From positions 93,992,668 to 94,056,667 of the forward strand of contig NC_088203.1 of NCBI RefSeq assembly GCF_037126465.1: a stretch of DNA of 64,000 nucleotides, read 5' to 3'. Made by a program: the position numbers and the translations under genes. A model generated the notes under the pieces. It had not been told where the DNA came from. It saw only the letters and a list, made by a program, of their open reading frames with translations, and searched no databases. The DNA comes from Ornithodoros turicata. Its lineage: Eukaryota > Arthropoda > Arachnida > Ixodida > Argasidae. This document shows, one piece after another, positions 11,152 through 22,500 of this stretch; position 1 is the first letter of the stretch; each line of letters opens with the position of its first letter.

Positions 11152-12129
11152 ATGTCAACTGCGAGCATCATGAGAACAATGGCAGGTGGCGCCGAAGGCG
11201 ACGTCCCGCAAGCAATGCGTGGTCGCCGCCTCAATATCTGCGGACAAAACCGAGCATGTCAGATAGGTCGACCGAGTGGGGATGAAAATATCTCGCATAT
11301 CAAAGGTCACATTGAAGACCCAGTCAAGGGGAATGCCACAGAAGAGACAATGCCTGTTTGCGGCAGTGCAGCTGAGGAGTCGTCGATGAGTCCGAAGACT
11401 TCCGAAGGATACAACCACGGTAGAGGCGATACCTCAATGCTTGGCGGACACACGGCTGCCATACTTCTGGGCAAAGATGTGCTCATGCTCAGCTGTCTCA
11501 ACGAAGCTCTCATGAAGACTGCGCAGATGGTTTTGGAGAGGCACTTCGCTGACAAGGAATCTTTGCCTTCGCTCATGAGGACGCCGTACGGCCAACTTGA
11601 CAAGACTAGCGTCGGTAGCCGAGAAGATCTGAGCCGGTATCCTACGTCTTTGCAAGGACTGAACGACCAAGCTATGCAGCAGTGGGACGCACACTTCTGC
11701 AACCCTACCGGTTCCTCCAGTGACGACGAAGTCGGTGGTTTCAGTTCTGGACGTAGAAGCATTCATGCCTCTTTTACGTCTTTTATGGAGTCTCACGGCA
11801 CGGCCATTAGCCTTCCAACCCAACTGGATTCGTCTAATGAGACTCAGCAGGCCACAGCAACGGGATCACAAAACGGCCTACAAGTCGGGGATCGGTCGCC
11901 ACAGCAAGTGAGTAGCACCCTCACGGCACAGCTGAATGCAGGAATTCCAAGGGAGCTGCCCAAGAGCAGTTCTGGGATAAGGAGATACTCTGGGGACTTT
12001 CTCCTGAAATGTGCGCTCTCGCCGCTCTCTACCGTTTTTCCTCCCGACTTTCCTTGCCTGGACGCAAAGGTGGCCGACATCATAGTTCGCCAGAATGCAC
12101 GGGCTTCTCGCTGCTGTGTGCGTGCCTGA
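11152..12129 (+). CDS. Hypothetical protein with eIF4G-like eIF4E-binding motif
   Basis: A 325-codon frame, the longest in the window outside a transposon. An in-frame TAA lies 24 bases upstream of the chosen ATG. A splice-acceptor-like TTACTGCAG lies in between, so the frame could be an internal exon or a single-exon gene. Residues 1-265 are low in hydrophobicity, rich in Ser, Gly and Gln, and look disordered; there is no signal peptide or membrane segment. Residues 277-310 stand out. RRYSGDFLL contains YX4L-hydrophobic (Tyr279, Leu284, Leu285), the eIF4E-docking motif. The following PLS...FPCLDAKVADII resembles the segment after the docking helix of eIF4G (YDREFLL... then LP and DVVLD). If genuine it would bind the cap-binding protein eIF4E in the cytoplasm. 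The HEAT domains of eIF4G are absent, so this may be a partial gene, one exon, a retrocopy or an unrelated eIF4E-binding protein. Homology was judged by eye only. Confidence 0.55.
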   Translation: MSTASIMRTMAGGAEGDVPQAMRGRRLNICGQNRACQIGRPSGDENISHIKGHIEDPVKGNATEETMPVCGSAAEESSMSPKTSEGYNHGRGDTSMLGGHTAAILLGKDVLMLSCLNEALMKTAQMVLERHFADKESLPSLMRTPYGQLDKTSVGSREDLSRYPTSLQGLNDQAMQQWDAHFCNPTGSSSDDEVGGFSSGRRSIHASFTSFMESHGTAISLPTQLDSSNETQQATATGSQNGLQVGDRSPQQVSSTLTAQLNAGIPRELPKSSSGIRRYSGDFLLKCALSPLSTVFPPDFPCLDAKVADIIVRQNARASRCCVRA

Positions 12130-13442
12130 CGAGCGTTGCTCCATTTTCTGTTCTCCACCAGGCTGCTTCATGTTGCAAGAACGAGAACGCTTGCATAAAG
12201 GTTGCACCAAGATGAGTGAACATTCTTGCCGCGGAGAATCCCACCACGCTTACTCTAGATGGACTTAAACAACAGATGATGCGACAGGGGTCGATTGCCA
12301 GTGATGGTTGTCCGTAGTGTCTGTAGTCTCTAACTCCAACCCATGCAGTCTGAGATGTCGGAGGCTCTAAGAGGAAAAAAAAAAAATGTGTTGTGGTGTA
12401 GATGGAAGTGAAAAGCTTTTTTTCTCTGTTTTTTTCAGTTGGCTGAGGAGGTGGAAAGTACGAGGGTCTGTTATGTGCTCTTTGACACGTGCACAGTGTT
12501 GTTTTTCCTGTTTCTATAAGATAGCAGCAAGTTCAGTAAAGCGTGTTGTGCATGTTTGGAGGTGTAGTCTGAGTGTATATAGTTTTATATTACACAGATC
12601 TATAAAGATATAAAACTAAAAAGCAATTTCAACTTTCAAGTACTGTACTGCTCATGCGTCAGCATTTATGGTGTAATGTGACTGACAGCGTGCCGTCTTA
12701 AGCACAATTTATCCAAGGTACAAAGCTGCGCCAATACTACATATGTATTGGCGTATTTTTTTCCCCTGCAGATACAACCACGAATTTTGTGACACTCGAA
12801 ATGTATACATGATATGTAAGAAATACAGTAGACCTTTCCTTTCGGCTTTTTCTGTCAATCGCTGCACTGCAATATCCTCGTATTCCATGTTCACTGAAAA
12901 TAATTAAGGGTCTACTGGCATAACTTACAAATTCAAAGACAATTGGAACCGCCTAATTCAAAGCCAACTCAGTAAGGCTTCCTTCAGTAAGGCAGTGTGT
13001 TCGTCCTTCTATGTCCTACTACGTTTCAGTAGGGCTTTGTCGTCTTCTCAGGCAGCTGACTGTGTTATAGTACAGTCCACTTTGCATTGTAAATACCATT
13101 AGCTGATTGGAAACATGGTCAAGTACATACTTTCAGGACCACACTTAGTGTCGCTAAAACGGTGTAGCGGGCCGTGGACAACGACGACGATGGCCACGCG
13201 CCTGGAGCACCTGCCTCAGTTCCACCGGCGCGGCCATGGAGATAGGCCATCGTCATCGCCTCTCCGTGGCATACCTTCATCGCCGGTCGGGACTCATGTA
13301 GAGGACCAACACCTCCTCTACAACGGCTTGAGTATCGCTCTCTCACCATGACAAAATTGCTTTGTCCATGGCCAAATCCAACACACCAACGCCTGCCCTA
13401 AAAGCACTATATACTGACTTTCCTGGGCAATGTATAGGACTT
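12130..13442. other. Downstream region of the eIF4G-like ORF, otherwise unassigned
   Basis: No clear AATAAA follows the ORF closely. A GC-rich block at 13165-13330 (GGCCACGCGCC..., CGGCGCGGCCATGG) shows no recognisable product. A small hairpin, CGCCAATAC with its inverse GTATTGGCG, lies at about 12729-12753. Confidence 0.3.
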
Positions 13443-13560
13443 CCCAAGCAGCACAACGTCTTGGCCCAATATTGACAATACTGGTCCAACATTGGTACCG
13501 TATTGGACCAGTATTGCCGATATCTAGCCAATATCAGGCCAATGTATTGCTCTGCTTGGG
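13443..13560. mobile_element. CCCAAGCAGCACAA element, short copy
   Basis: Bounded by CCCAAGCAGCACAA and the imperfect inverted copy TTGCTCTGCTTGGG. The interior is made of degenerate CAATATTGG-type units. A longer, regular copy lies at 49106-49362. No ORF is meaningful here. Confidence 0.75.
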
Positions 13561-13864
13561 TTATCATTATATATTCACTAAATTACTGCGAACAATGGGG
13601 TCGAGTATGGCCTGCCTGTGGCGGCGAAACGCTCCATTACCATAAAGTTGTTGTTTGTTGGCCAAGCACGCGTAACTACATGTAATAGATTGACTGGTGT
13701 TGACATTTTGGGGGTGGAAAGTTCTTGCAAACGATGATGTATTTGAATGTCTAATACACATACGACCTTGACAGTTCGTCGTACATAGGAGACGCCGATG
13801 CAATTGTAATTTGACGTTGTTTGCATCTTCTTGGAACCTTATTAAACGTCATTACGGGCGAGTT

Positions 13865-14062
13865 GAAGGGTGATAGCGACGATTGGACAAATCGTTTGAG
13901 GAGAGCAATGAGAGACAACTCCGCATTGTCGGCCTTCTTAAGAAGGAAAGAGAGAGGAGGAAAACCGTAAATTGTCTGTTTCTTTCGCTCATAAATCACG
14001 AACGACACAATGGGCGAGTCCCGTTCCTTTTGTCTTACTCTCAAGGTAACGTCATCAAGGTA
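13865..14062. mobile_element. MITE interior fragment, GGGGTACTAAAGTGC family
   Basis: It shares the internal block of 4881-5203: ATTGGACAAATCGTTT, GAGAGCAATGAGAGA-like text, TTTCTTTCGCTCATAAATC and TTCCTTTTGTCTTACTC. Both terminal repeats are missing. It runs into a minisatellite at its right side. Confidence 0.55.
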
Positions 14063-14170
14063 ATGTCAACATCCCGGTAACTTCAATCAAGGTAACGAGA
14101 TCCGTTCGTTTTGCCTTATTTTCGATGTAATTACATCTTCAAGGTAATGTCGTCAAGGTAACGTCAACGG
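14043..14170. repeat. AAGGTAACGTCATC minisatellite
   Basis: Degenerate tandem copies of a 14-15 bp unit (AAGGTAACGTCATC / AAGGTAATGTCAAC), apparently expanded from the end of the adjacent MITE interior. Confidence 0.7.
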
Positions 14171-15862
14171 ACTGTTTGTGAACTGCGGGACAGGCCAGTC
14201 CCCCAGCACTTTTCTACGTCAAATGGTCTGTTGTCCATTCTGTTGTCTGTATATTCTACAAAGACGTAATAACTGTCCTACACTAGTCTCCGTTACATGT
14301 AAAAAAAGTCCAGTAGGACCAGAAGGAAGCTATAGCCCTTGCTTCATGCATGTATTTCGAGTTTCATTTTCGTCGGCGACTGTAGTATACCGGGTTTGTT
14401 TTCTCGCATATCATGTCGTCTCCTGTGGTTCTCGGACCTCAACGCAACGCATTGCTCGGCCGTGCTTTTCGATCAAAGAATTCTACGTCAGAACTACACT
14501 ATCGATAACCTGTTTTCCCCTCTTTGTCACTTTCTGTGTCCCAGCAGCAGCCTTCAATTCTGCTTCTTTCTGAGACGCCGCAACGTCGACAGTCGTGGAA
14601 AGATTGACGACAACCGCCTAGACAGAGCTGAGGGGTAAAAAATAGGGGGGCCTCGCGAATCACAAAATATGCCGACGTAGCACTGTCCTTTTTACTGCTT
14701 TTGTATGTTTGGATTCTTCCCTAACACTTTTCCGTACCACGTTAATTTGCATACTAACTGCTGCCGCGTTTACGCTGCTTTACTTGATGCATACATGAAT
14801 TGTTATAAGTTGGCTCACTAATGCAAATCAGCTCCTATGTTTGAAGGAAAACACAAAATGAATTTAAAAGAGTGAGAGAGAAAGAGACAAAAAAGAAGGA
14901 TCGTGGTAAGAGCCGGGGAAGAAGTATTTCCATAGCCAAGATATTTTTCTGTGAACCTACTTGTACGGCAATGTCTTGCGCAGGAATTTTCTTGCTGGTG
15001 TTGAGTGTTCTGAAGTAAATGTGTGGCGCGGTTCAATGTGCGAATCGAACAGAGTGCGTTTGTAGCAGTTTCGGTTCATTCACGGCCTGCAGGAAGGAGG
15101 CTTCTTGCTTTGTGATGTATTTGTCTGCGACCTTTAAACGTTTCTAATGAATTGGATTTAATATTTATGATTGTGTATCGATAACTCATTTGCTGGAACG
15201 GTAACGAAGGGTTTACTTCCCTGCAGACATTATTTATTAGCGTCGCTGATACACGCTTCTGCGACCCTTACGGTTTCGTGTTCTTTAAAAGCGTCAATAC
15301 AATGGTCAGTACAATGCCAGGAGTTCAACATGGGTAGCGTCGAAGATGCGGAACACTGTGGAACGTACATGTAATATAGCCAAAAATATATTTGAAAAAA
15401 AAAAAAAGAAACACCAAGTGGCCATTTGAAGTTTTCAGCCAAATTTGTTCAGCGTTGGCAGGCAAATAGTATGGCGAGTTACTGGTAGGCACCGTTACGG
15501 CTCCGTTTTTGCAGTTAATTACGAAAATGTCTTAGGGGAGAGACGTTGCTATTGGTAACTGCTGTAGAGGCTGCAGTGTAACAAGAAGTGTTCTAACGTT
15601 ATTTGGGCAATGCGCATACACTATAGGGATTTAAAAACGTCACTTTTTTTTTGCTTTTCTTTGGTTTTCTTTCCTTTTTCTTTCCAGAACTGGGAGTAGT
15701 CGGCCTTCTTAATGAATGCCACATTGTCCACTTTACTTTTGTTTCCACAAAATCAAACCATACCGAACCGTTCGAACCGTTTTCGACTGGTTTGAATCGG
15801 TTCAGGACAGTGAATTTTGAGCAATTGCGACGGGTTAAAGGCAAGCACATCCTTACGATTCT
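14171..15862. other. Unassigned spacer
   Basis: No convincing gene. An A-run lies near 15396. A GAACCG/CGGTTC palindromic patch at 15755-15805 resembles one at 17222-17260. Confidence 0.35.
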
Positions 15863-16667
15863 TTAAGGGTACTGTAAAGCAGCAGAGGTCCAAATTAATT
15901 TAGCGTGACTATTCGATAGTACAAGCCAGCCGTATGAAAACGGCGCAAATTTCATTCCAATAGGCGGTGCAGTTAATTAGAAAATTAAAATTAACGATTA
16001 CGGCCAACACTGATAGTATTCGGAAGGGATGCGTACTCTCTGCCGAGTAGGCGGCAAACACATTACATGCGTATAACACTGGGCCCGACAAAACAATCCA
16101 CCACAGAATCCGCCCCTGCAAACCACACAACGAGCCACATCTGCGGATAAACAAACTTCGTGTTGTGTCTGTTTCTTCGTGTTCCCTAGTCTCGGGGTTT
16201 TACATCATGCATCATCTTCACCAGCTCGCTTGCTTCCTAGCCATTTTTTCATTGCTTTCCGTTATGTAAATCATTCTGTGATTTCTCGCCACTTTGGTTC
16301 AGGTGGCGCTTCCGTCGAACAGCGCTGCGTTTCCTTTTCATTTTATTTCGCAAAAAACACACTAAACAGGGGTTTCTGCACTCCTACGGAAATACGATAC
16401 GAAATAATATAGCCACCAAAAGAACAAAATCGCGACAAAATAATGTTGCATACATAATACATATTGGACAGTGTTGCCCGCTGCAAAGGGGGTTGTTCGA
16501 CACTAGGCGTCGCGCCGCTGTACTACACCGGATTTTTCATGACAAATTAAAAATATTTAGAGAGCGTTGTCGGTCGTATGGTTCCGCATATGGGATTTAC
16601 AGGCAAAAGAGTCTCAAGACACGTCGCCAACGTATCTTGCTTCTCTACTGCTTTACAGTACCTTTAA
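15863..16667. mobile_element. TTAA-bounded inverted-repeat element, about 805 bp
   Basis: The left end reads TTTAAGGGTACTGTAAAGCAG. The right end is CTGCTTTACAGTACCTTTAA, inverted with one or two mismatches over about 25 bp. TTAA is present at both ends. Internal frames are short and show no DDD/DDE transposase, so this is a non-autonomous relative of the other TTAA elements. Confidence 0.7.
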
Positions 16668-17761
16668 ACACAAATGTACTGTCGTGGCCATTGTTAACCA
16701 ATCTGCCGTTTCCGTGGCCTCGCTTCGATATAAGCGGTGACATCGCGCGGTACTATCGGGTGACAGTGAAAACAGCATTGGACCGGTCGACCGTCACTTC
16801 GGGGGTGGGTGGGTTGCATTTGTGGTATCGTTTATTGACAACGCCTGCAAGATCAAAGACTCAAGCGCAATGAAAGGAGCGCAGGAAATCATTCATATAA
16901 CTCTCAGATAAATCTTTTTTCATTGCGCTTCAGGTGTTTTTTTTTACCTTTTTCTTTTTACATGTGTTGTTATCAGGTGACACCATTCCAGCACTCGGCC
17001 ATCCCCAGAATGACAATCGACAGATCCAGTGGTGTTTTCACTGTTCCCCGACGTAAACGGGATGTTGGTTAACAGTGGCAACGTTACGGTAGCATACTGT
17101 ACTCTCTATGTTCACTCATCGTATACAACCTGTTACAACCTGCTAAGAGAGACTGGCCATAATTTTCACAGCCCAAAATAAAAACTTCTCATCTCCCATC
17201 TGTCACAACGCACATTGCGTCTGAACCGTTTCGCGAACCGGTAACGGTTTTCGGTTCCGGTTCAGTTTCTGTTGTGATCCCTGGTCTGGATAGCGACTCA
17301 AGCGGGGTCAACAGCACCCCGGGGTCAACGTCATTATGTGACGCTGAATAGTATCCCGAACGATTGGTGAATATCGGCAACCAAAAGCTATGCTGTGCCC
17401 TCAGGGGAAGGGGAGCTAAGGGCTGCCTGGCAGCGCTGTAGACGGCGGGGTTCGAACTGTTCAAGCAGTCTTCTTGTAGAAAAGAAACAGCTATTCTGGC
17501 ACTCATAAGGGTAAAAGACTGTAGAAACGTTAGTGAGTGCTTTGCAAACTTGCAGCTTTCACAACAGAGGTCGTTTGCATGTCTTTATCTCTTTTCTAAT
17601 ATCGTTGGACATCCCATAGTGTTTTGCTTCGCCCGCTCGGTCTTTGCACCTTAATTTGCTGCATTCCACCGATGTCGATGTTGCCGGAACTATATAAGAT
17701 CATGTTTCTCTTTTTCCCACAACGTAGTTGCTCTATAATTCGTGGCTTTACGTCGCGAGAC
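16668..17761. other. Unassigned spacer
   Basis: No coding or repeat family recognised except the GAACCGG/CGGTTCC palindromic patch at 17222-17265. Confidence 0.35.
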
Positions 17762-17994
17762 AACTTAATTAATTGGATTAAGAACTGGTTTAATGTTGCC
17801 CACCCGAGCGTTCTTTGTCGTGCGCCGAAAGCTGAGCACACGGCACACCGTGTTTAACGTCCTTCGCGGAAGACGGGGGTGTCTGAGCAACTTGTAGCCT
17901 GCAACCAAGTTGCTGGCGTTGTCGGCCGGATTTGAACGGGCAACCTTGGGATCAATGGGCGCACACGCTACCAAGTGATCCACCGAGGACAGTT
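17762..17994 (-). mobile_element. tRNA-derived SINE (second SINE family)
   Basis: Read on the minus strand from 17994. The head GGTGGATCACTTGGTAGCG gives an A-box and GCCCGTTCAAATCC a B-box. These are followed by a body containing GTTAAACACGGTGTGCCGTG and GCACGACAAAGAACGCTCGG. A body of this kind (AAAGAAC..., GGTGG...) is widespread in invertebrate tRNA-SINEs by my recollection. The 3' end is an AT-rich TTAATTAA-type tail. Pol III promoter elements survive, but transcription cannot be judged. It is distinct from the GTCGGCACAGTTCC family elsewhere in the window. Confidence 0.75.
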
Positions 17995-19403
17995 CCACAT
18001 TACTGTTCCTGCACATTACTGTCGCCGTGATATGTCTTTCAGCACAGCGCGGTAAAATATTTAAGACAAGGCACACTGCAGTGTAAACACCAGAAGAGCT
18101 ACAAAGAAACAAAAAAAAAAAAAAAAGCGCGCACGCATATTTGAAGAAACATTTTATGCGAGGCGCACATTCGTAATACACAGGCGTAAAAAAATTCTCG
18201 ATAATCTTTTAATACCACCACAATACCGCGGCGCTGAAAACATATCTCACCGACGAGAACTTATAAGACTCGCGTTTCTTAACTCTGTTCCCATCCTCTC
18301 TCATCTGCTTCTTTCTTTCTTTTTTTTCTCTTCATTGAAGCGCCCTTTTCTTCGAGCGTTAACTCGCAGCGCGCGATATCGCAATGATATCTTATTTATT
18401 CTCCGCCAAGATATTTGATATGCAGAAGAGTGCAGGAGAATTATAATAACGGCCTGGAATCCCACCTTGTCTGCATAAGCAAACGCACCGTGTATGACGA
18501 CCCAGCCTGCAGCAGGAAAGATGACGGGGCGATATATAGATTCTTGCGGTTTCATCTTTTTCTCGCTTCGTGTTTTTCGAAACATGGCCGTGTAAATATT
18601 TCAAAGGCTTTGCCTCTAAGCAAGAAAGGAAGACAACGAAGACGGGGGCATTGAATAATTGAACGGAATCCGCATCGGCAGAACTACTCAGCCGTGCATG
18701 GATCCCCGGGAATGAAATGAAATTATTCCGATCCAAACTTTTCATACTTGCCTGTATTCTCGGTTTTCTGACTCCGCCCGTGAGACAAACAAGGATCGGA
18801 GAGCGCCGTATTTACTTTTGCAGGAGCCTCTTTTAAAAGAATGCGGCTCGACGGCTCCGCGTCTGTTGAGTGAATCGCTGAGGGTGGCTCATTTTTCTCG
18901 TAGGATCCGTGTTGCACCCCCCCCCCCCCCCTCCCCGTTTTGTTTTTATATATGGGCAAACAAAAAACTTCGAAGGTAGAAAACGAGACTGAATGTCGAA
19001 GGTGCTGAATCACGAATGCACTGTACTACACGGCAGAGTCCGTGTGGAGTCGCTTTCTTTTCTTCGATAAGGTGCATCTTTGTTGCTGGCGTATGCGGCT
19101 CATTAAAGGGTCGTTATAGTATTCTGTTGGGTGACTTAGACTTATCGATCCCGTATCAGAGTATCAATCCCGTTTCTAAAAGTACAAAGAGCCTCTTGAA
19201 GGCTGGATTCACAAATGCGTTGCTGGAGAAGGCGCCGCTTTGTCGCAGACCCAAAGCGACGGCCGCGAAGCATTTCCAGCTGCTCTTCGAGAGCCGCGTC
19301 GTGCTGGTGCAGGTGATGTAAATTTAACTACATTCGTAAATCAGAGGAGGGGGGTAGCTAGAAAGGGATGGGGATGAAGGGCGGAGGGTTGAAGGTGAGG
19401 TAA
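17995..19403. other. Unassigned spacer
   Basis: A poly-A run occurs at about 18109-18126 and a C-run at 18917-18935. A lone TTAAAGGGTCG motif at 19104 resembles a TTAA-element end but its partner was not found. Confidence 0.35.
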
Positions 19404-19530
19404 TCAGAACTTCACCACGTAATATACGCTCGTATCCAACCATAATCTCGAGTGACGTCATTCTCTCCCCTGATTTGTTGGAAACGGGAGGCGCACGCCT
19501 TTTCGTGGCACTTATGCAGTTATGTACGGC
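19404..19530. mobile_element. MITE half, CACTCTTAAAAATGAACTT family
   Basis: Only the left arm is present: CAGAACTTCACCACGTAATA..., CTCCCCTGATTTGTTGG, then AAACGGGAGGCGCACGCC up to the loop. The right arm is deleted. Confidence 0.7.
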
Positions 19531-19639
19531 GAACAGAGGAAACCCAGAAGTAGTCACGATTTATTCGTTGTTGTTGTTGTTCAGAAGTAAGAAAAATGTA
19601 AATTACTTGTCGCTATCGAAAAAAAAGGAGCCACCTGCC

Positions 19640-19905
19640 CTGATGTGATTTGGGACGCTGACTTTTTGATGTTCACATCAGAGGTCCTGATGTCGGCATG
19701 AGAGCTGTGCTTCGTGTGACAGCAAGAAGTCTAGCTGTGATACCACAAGACTCTGATGTTTCTTGATGTGACATCAGGGCATCCTGGTGTGACACAATAA
19801 AGTTCGAAAGTTTCTTGCTGCGCCATCAGGATATCTCGATGCGGCACCACACATTTTTTTATCTGTCTTGATGTAACATCAAGAAACACCAGAATTTTTC
19901 TGATA
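19640..19905. repeat. TGATGTNACATCA-rich repeat
   Basis: About 265 bp filled with variably spaced copies of TGATGT, CACATCA and the palindrome TGATGTGACATCA, separated by spacers of unequal length. It has no ORF and abuts the next MITE. Confidence 0.6.
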
Positions 19906-19912
19906 CTCTTCA

Positions 19913-20152
19913 TCGCAGAACCTACTTTGCGGCAAACATTGCACGGAATGATACAGTTATCACTTCCGATTCCAGGAGAGAGCATCATGTGACGAGTATC
20001 ACATTTGTGAGGAGTATCATGACATACATAAGCGTGACAAAAGGGCGTACGTTCACCTCCCATTTTAAACATATCAGGAAATACAACGTTATTGTTTTGG
20101 ATGACGGTTGGTTGTGAATGTGCTATGCGGTGAAGGTGTATTTTTTTGAGTG
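19913..20152. mobile_element. Degenerate chimeric MITE
   Basis: The left arm (ACTCTTCATCGCAGAA..., ATGATACAGTTATCACTTCC) belongs to the second MITE subfamily. The right arm (GATGACGGTTGGTTGTGAAT..., GCTATGCGGTGAAGG, GAGTG end) is closer to the first. The copy is probably a recombinant or gene-conversion product. Confidence 0.55.
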
Positions 20153-20459
20153 TAGGACATTGTTTTTCGTTGATACTGCGAATGGATGAGCAGATTATGT
20201 ACACCCAAATCGGCAGGACTGAGACTTATCGGGTATTGACCTTCTTGAGTGCTCCTGTAAAGCGTGCTCTGCCACATAACGTTAACTTGTGTGGCAAAGA
20301 CATCCTTCCAGGCGCATAACCGTGCATCTCAGCAAGCAAGTGCACCTCTTTCACATGGTGACATTTTACTTCACGTTATATTTCGCTCATTACAGCAAAC
20401 ATTTGCACTTCTAGGCTGCGGGTACTTCGCCAGAAATGTGTGTTGCATACTTCCCTCAA

Positions 20460-20815
20460 CAACAACAATAACACCAATAATAGATGGTGACAATGAGATG
20501 GGGTGCTTCACCGCGGTGGTGCGGTGCCCTACCCCATTGCACGTGGAACATCATATGAAGATGATGAAGGAAGCAGGGATATGTCTAATGCTGATAAAAA
20601 AGGAGAGAAAGGGAAAGAAAAAAGGAAGGATGGAAATACGAGCCAGAATTAAGGCGTCTCGAGCAACCTAATGGACGACAGAAAGTTCATGAACAGGTGA
20701 AGAACCGGACGATGGAACACAGGATCTTCATAGAGGCCAATGAGTTCAGCTAAATTGAGCGGTCTCTTGCTTCCCTTAATTCGAGCGTGTTGCTCAAGCT
20801 TTCCTTTAATAATTA
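20460..20815 (-). mobile_element. LINE 3' UTR fragment
   Basis: Contains the box GGTGCGGTGCCCTACCCCAT with an adjacent GAT-repeat. It is the plus-strand image of the conserved LINE 3' end found at 2075-2200, 47460-47580 and 61300-61375. No coding remnant is attached. Sequence up to 20815 (GAGGCCAATGAGTTCAGC...) may be further UTR. Confidence 0.55.
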
Positions 20816-20823
20816 ATGAATTA

Positions 20824-20855
20824 TGAGTAGATTTACACGTAAGGTGAGTCAGCCA
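20824..20855. mobile_element. Relic arm of the 10666-10776 MITE
   Basis: GAGTAGATTTACACGTAAGG followed by GAGTCAGCC matches one arm of the palindromic MITE; the other arm is missing. Confidence 0.6.
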
Positions 20856-20862
20856 ATAGGTT

Positions 20863-22374
20863 TTCTTTTCTTTTGTTTTCAGTTTACTTTCTAGCCTTTC
20901 TTTTTGTACATTTCCTCGGATAAATCACGGTAACGGTCGCGCTGTCTACGTCCGATGAGCGTCACGACCAGAAAAAAAAAAAAAAAAAAAAACATTCAAG
21001 AATCCAGATCATGCAAAATCGCACTACACAGTTTACTGTCCTCAGCATACTTCGCCAGCAGCGCAGTACGTACGTACCGGTGGGAAATATACTGCGGGGT
21101 ACACTAAAGCTGGTGCTTCCACAAACGCCGTTCGCCCACTTTAACGTGCCTTCCAACTTCATAACCGAGCTCCAATGAGACGCTTTCGGAATTACCTCTT
21201 TAGCGCATTCAAACGCACGCATACATGCCCTAATTTTGTCAAGCGGAGTGACGCCGAGCGGATTAAAAACTCCCAACTTCTCCCCAAATCGCAACTCGCA
21301 GGAGTCGTCAGGGGCTACCGAGGCTTCTGCATGCATCGCTAGCACTCATTAAACGCCGCGGTGACGCCAGAGTTGTCAGACTCAAACTTACCCTGAATAG
21401 CATTTAGCTTTCAGTTGGGTTAACGTCCGCTACTGACGGCTGAGGGATTAGCGCAGACGCATGCGAGGGGGGCTAGAGGAGACAATTCCGTCATATGGAT
21501 TATCTCATTTGTGCTGATCCGCTGCGTTGTGCTGGTCTGCATATGACGAAGCAGCGTGCACTGGGCGCTATGATTTCTACTGAGCGCTTTTTGCGCTGAG
21601 CTTATATTGAGGTAAGGCACTGGGTGATGGGGCATCGTGCGTTTATACTGCAACAATGAAAGCTCTGAATGTGGGGATAATAGGGCTAGGTGAAGTATAG
21701 CTGATAATTTTACACATGTCTGTTGTCAGTTCGATGCGGAGGCGTTTGTGTACACCCCGTGCCATCACTATTATAATAATAATTTAATTGTTCTCGCGTT
21801 CACCGGGCCTGGTGTCGCTACATGGCGGATTTACGCACTATAGCTATATGCTGTCGTGGCTATGTATCTACACATGTACATGAAAAATTAGGAGAACCTG
21901 TAACGGTGACACAGATGTATGTAATCACATTGCATCGACGTACATATCATCGCACTATGATCGAAATGGATAGCGTCCAATATGTTCTTATCGCCCGAGT
22001 CGCTCTTATGAGAAAATATCGCCTCGAATGTTGCATTATACTCCATGCATAATCCAATCATCATCATCATCATCATCATCATCCAATAAAGTTCTTTTGT
22101 ATACTCCGTGTAATTTATTGACGCTGCACGAAATGACGTAGGCATATGGTGAGCTTGTTTGGGTGGCCGAGATGTCGGTGAAGAGCGAGTATGTGATCGC
22201 GAAGCGGTTGCCCCCATTCTGGCCACACTTTCAAAAAGGAGTAATTGCATAGCCCTTTTGGGGAATAGACCTCACTTCATTTCATCGTCATTCATGCAGC
22301 AGTTGTTGTTGTTGTTGGGGAATAGATGCATTACCACCCCTATTAGTCCCTTTTCAGGATTCAATGCACAGGAG
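20863..22374. other. Unassigned spacer
   Basis: An A-run at 20971-20991 and (ATC)n at 22057-22082. A 127-codon minus-strand frame at 20962-21345 ends in a poly-Phe run encoded by the A-run and shows no domain, so it is not called. Confidence 0.35.
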
Positions 22375-22500
22375 TGTGTGCGGAGTTTGGGGACTATTTG
22401 GACTGCAAGAGCTTAGATTTCAGGGCCAGGGGACTAAATGGTGAACAATGGCAATCTAGGGAGCTGTAATTACTCCCCAGTTTGTTCCTTCTTTTTCTTT
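22375..22500. mobile_element. GGGGACT/AATTACTCCCC MITE fragment
   Basis: GGGGACTATTTGGACTGCAA, AGGGGACTAAATGG and TAATTACTCCCCAG recur at 51844-52077, 55625-55765 and 56015-56135. A pyrimidine tract (TTCTTTTTC) marks the right side. Ends are not clear in this copy. Confidence 0.5.

Noticed and set aside
20962..21345. 127-codon minus-strand frame
   Set aside because: Ends in poly-Phe from an A-run, has no recognised domain and no supporting gene structure.
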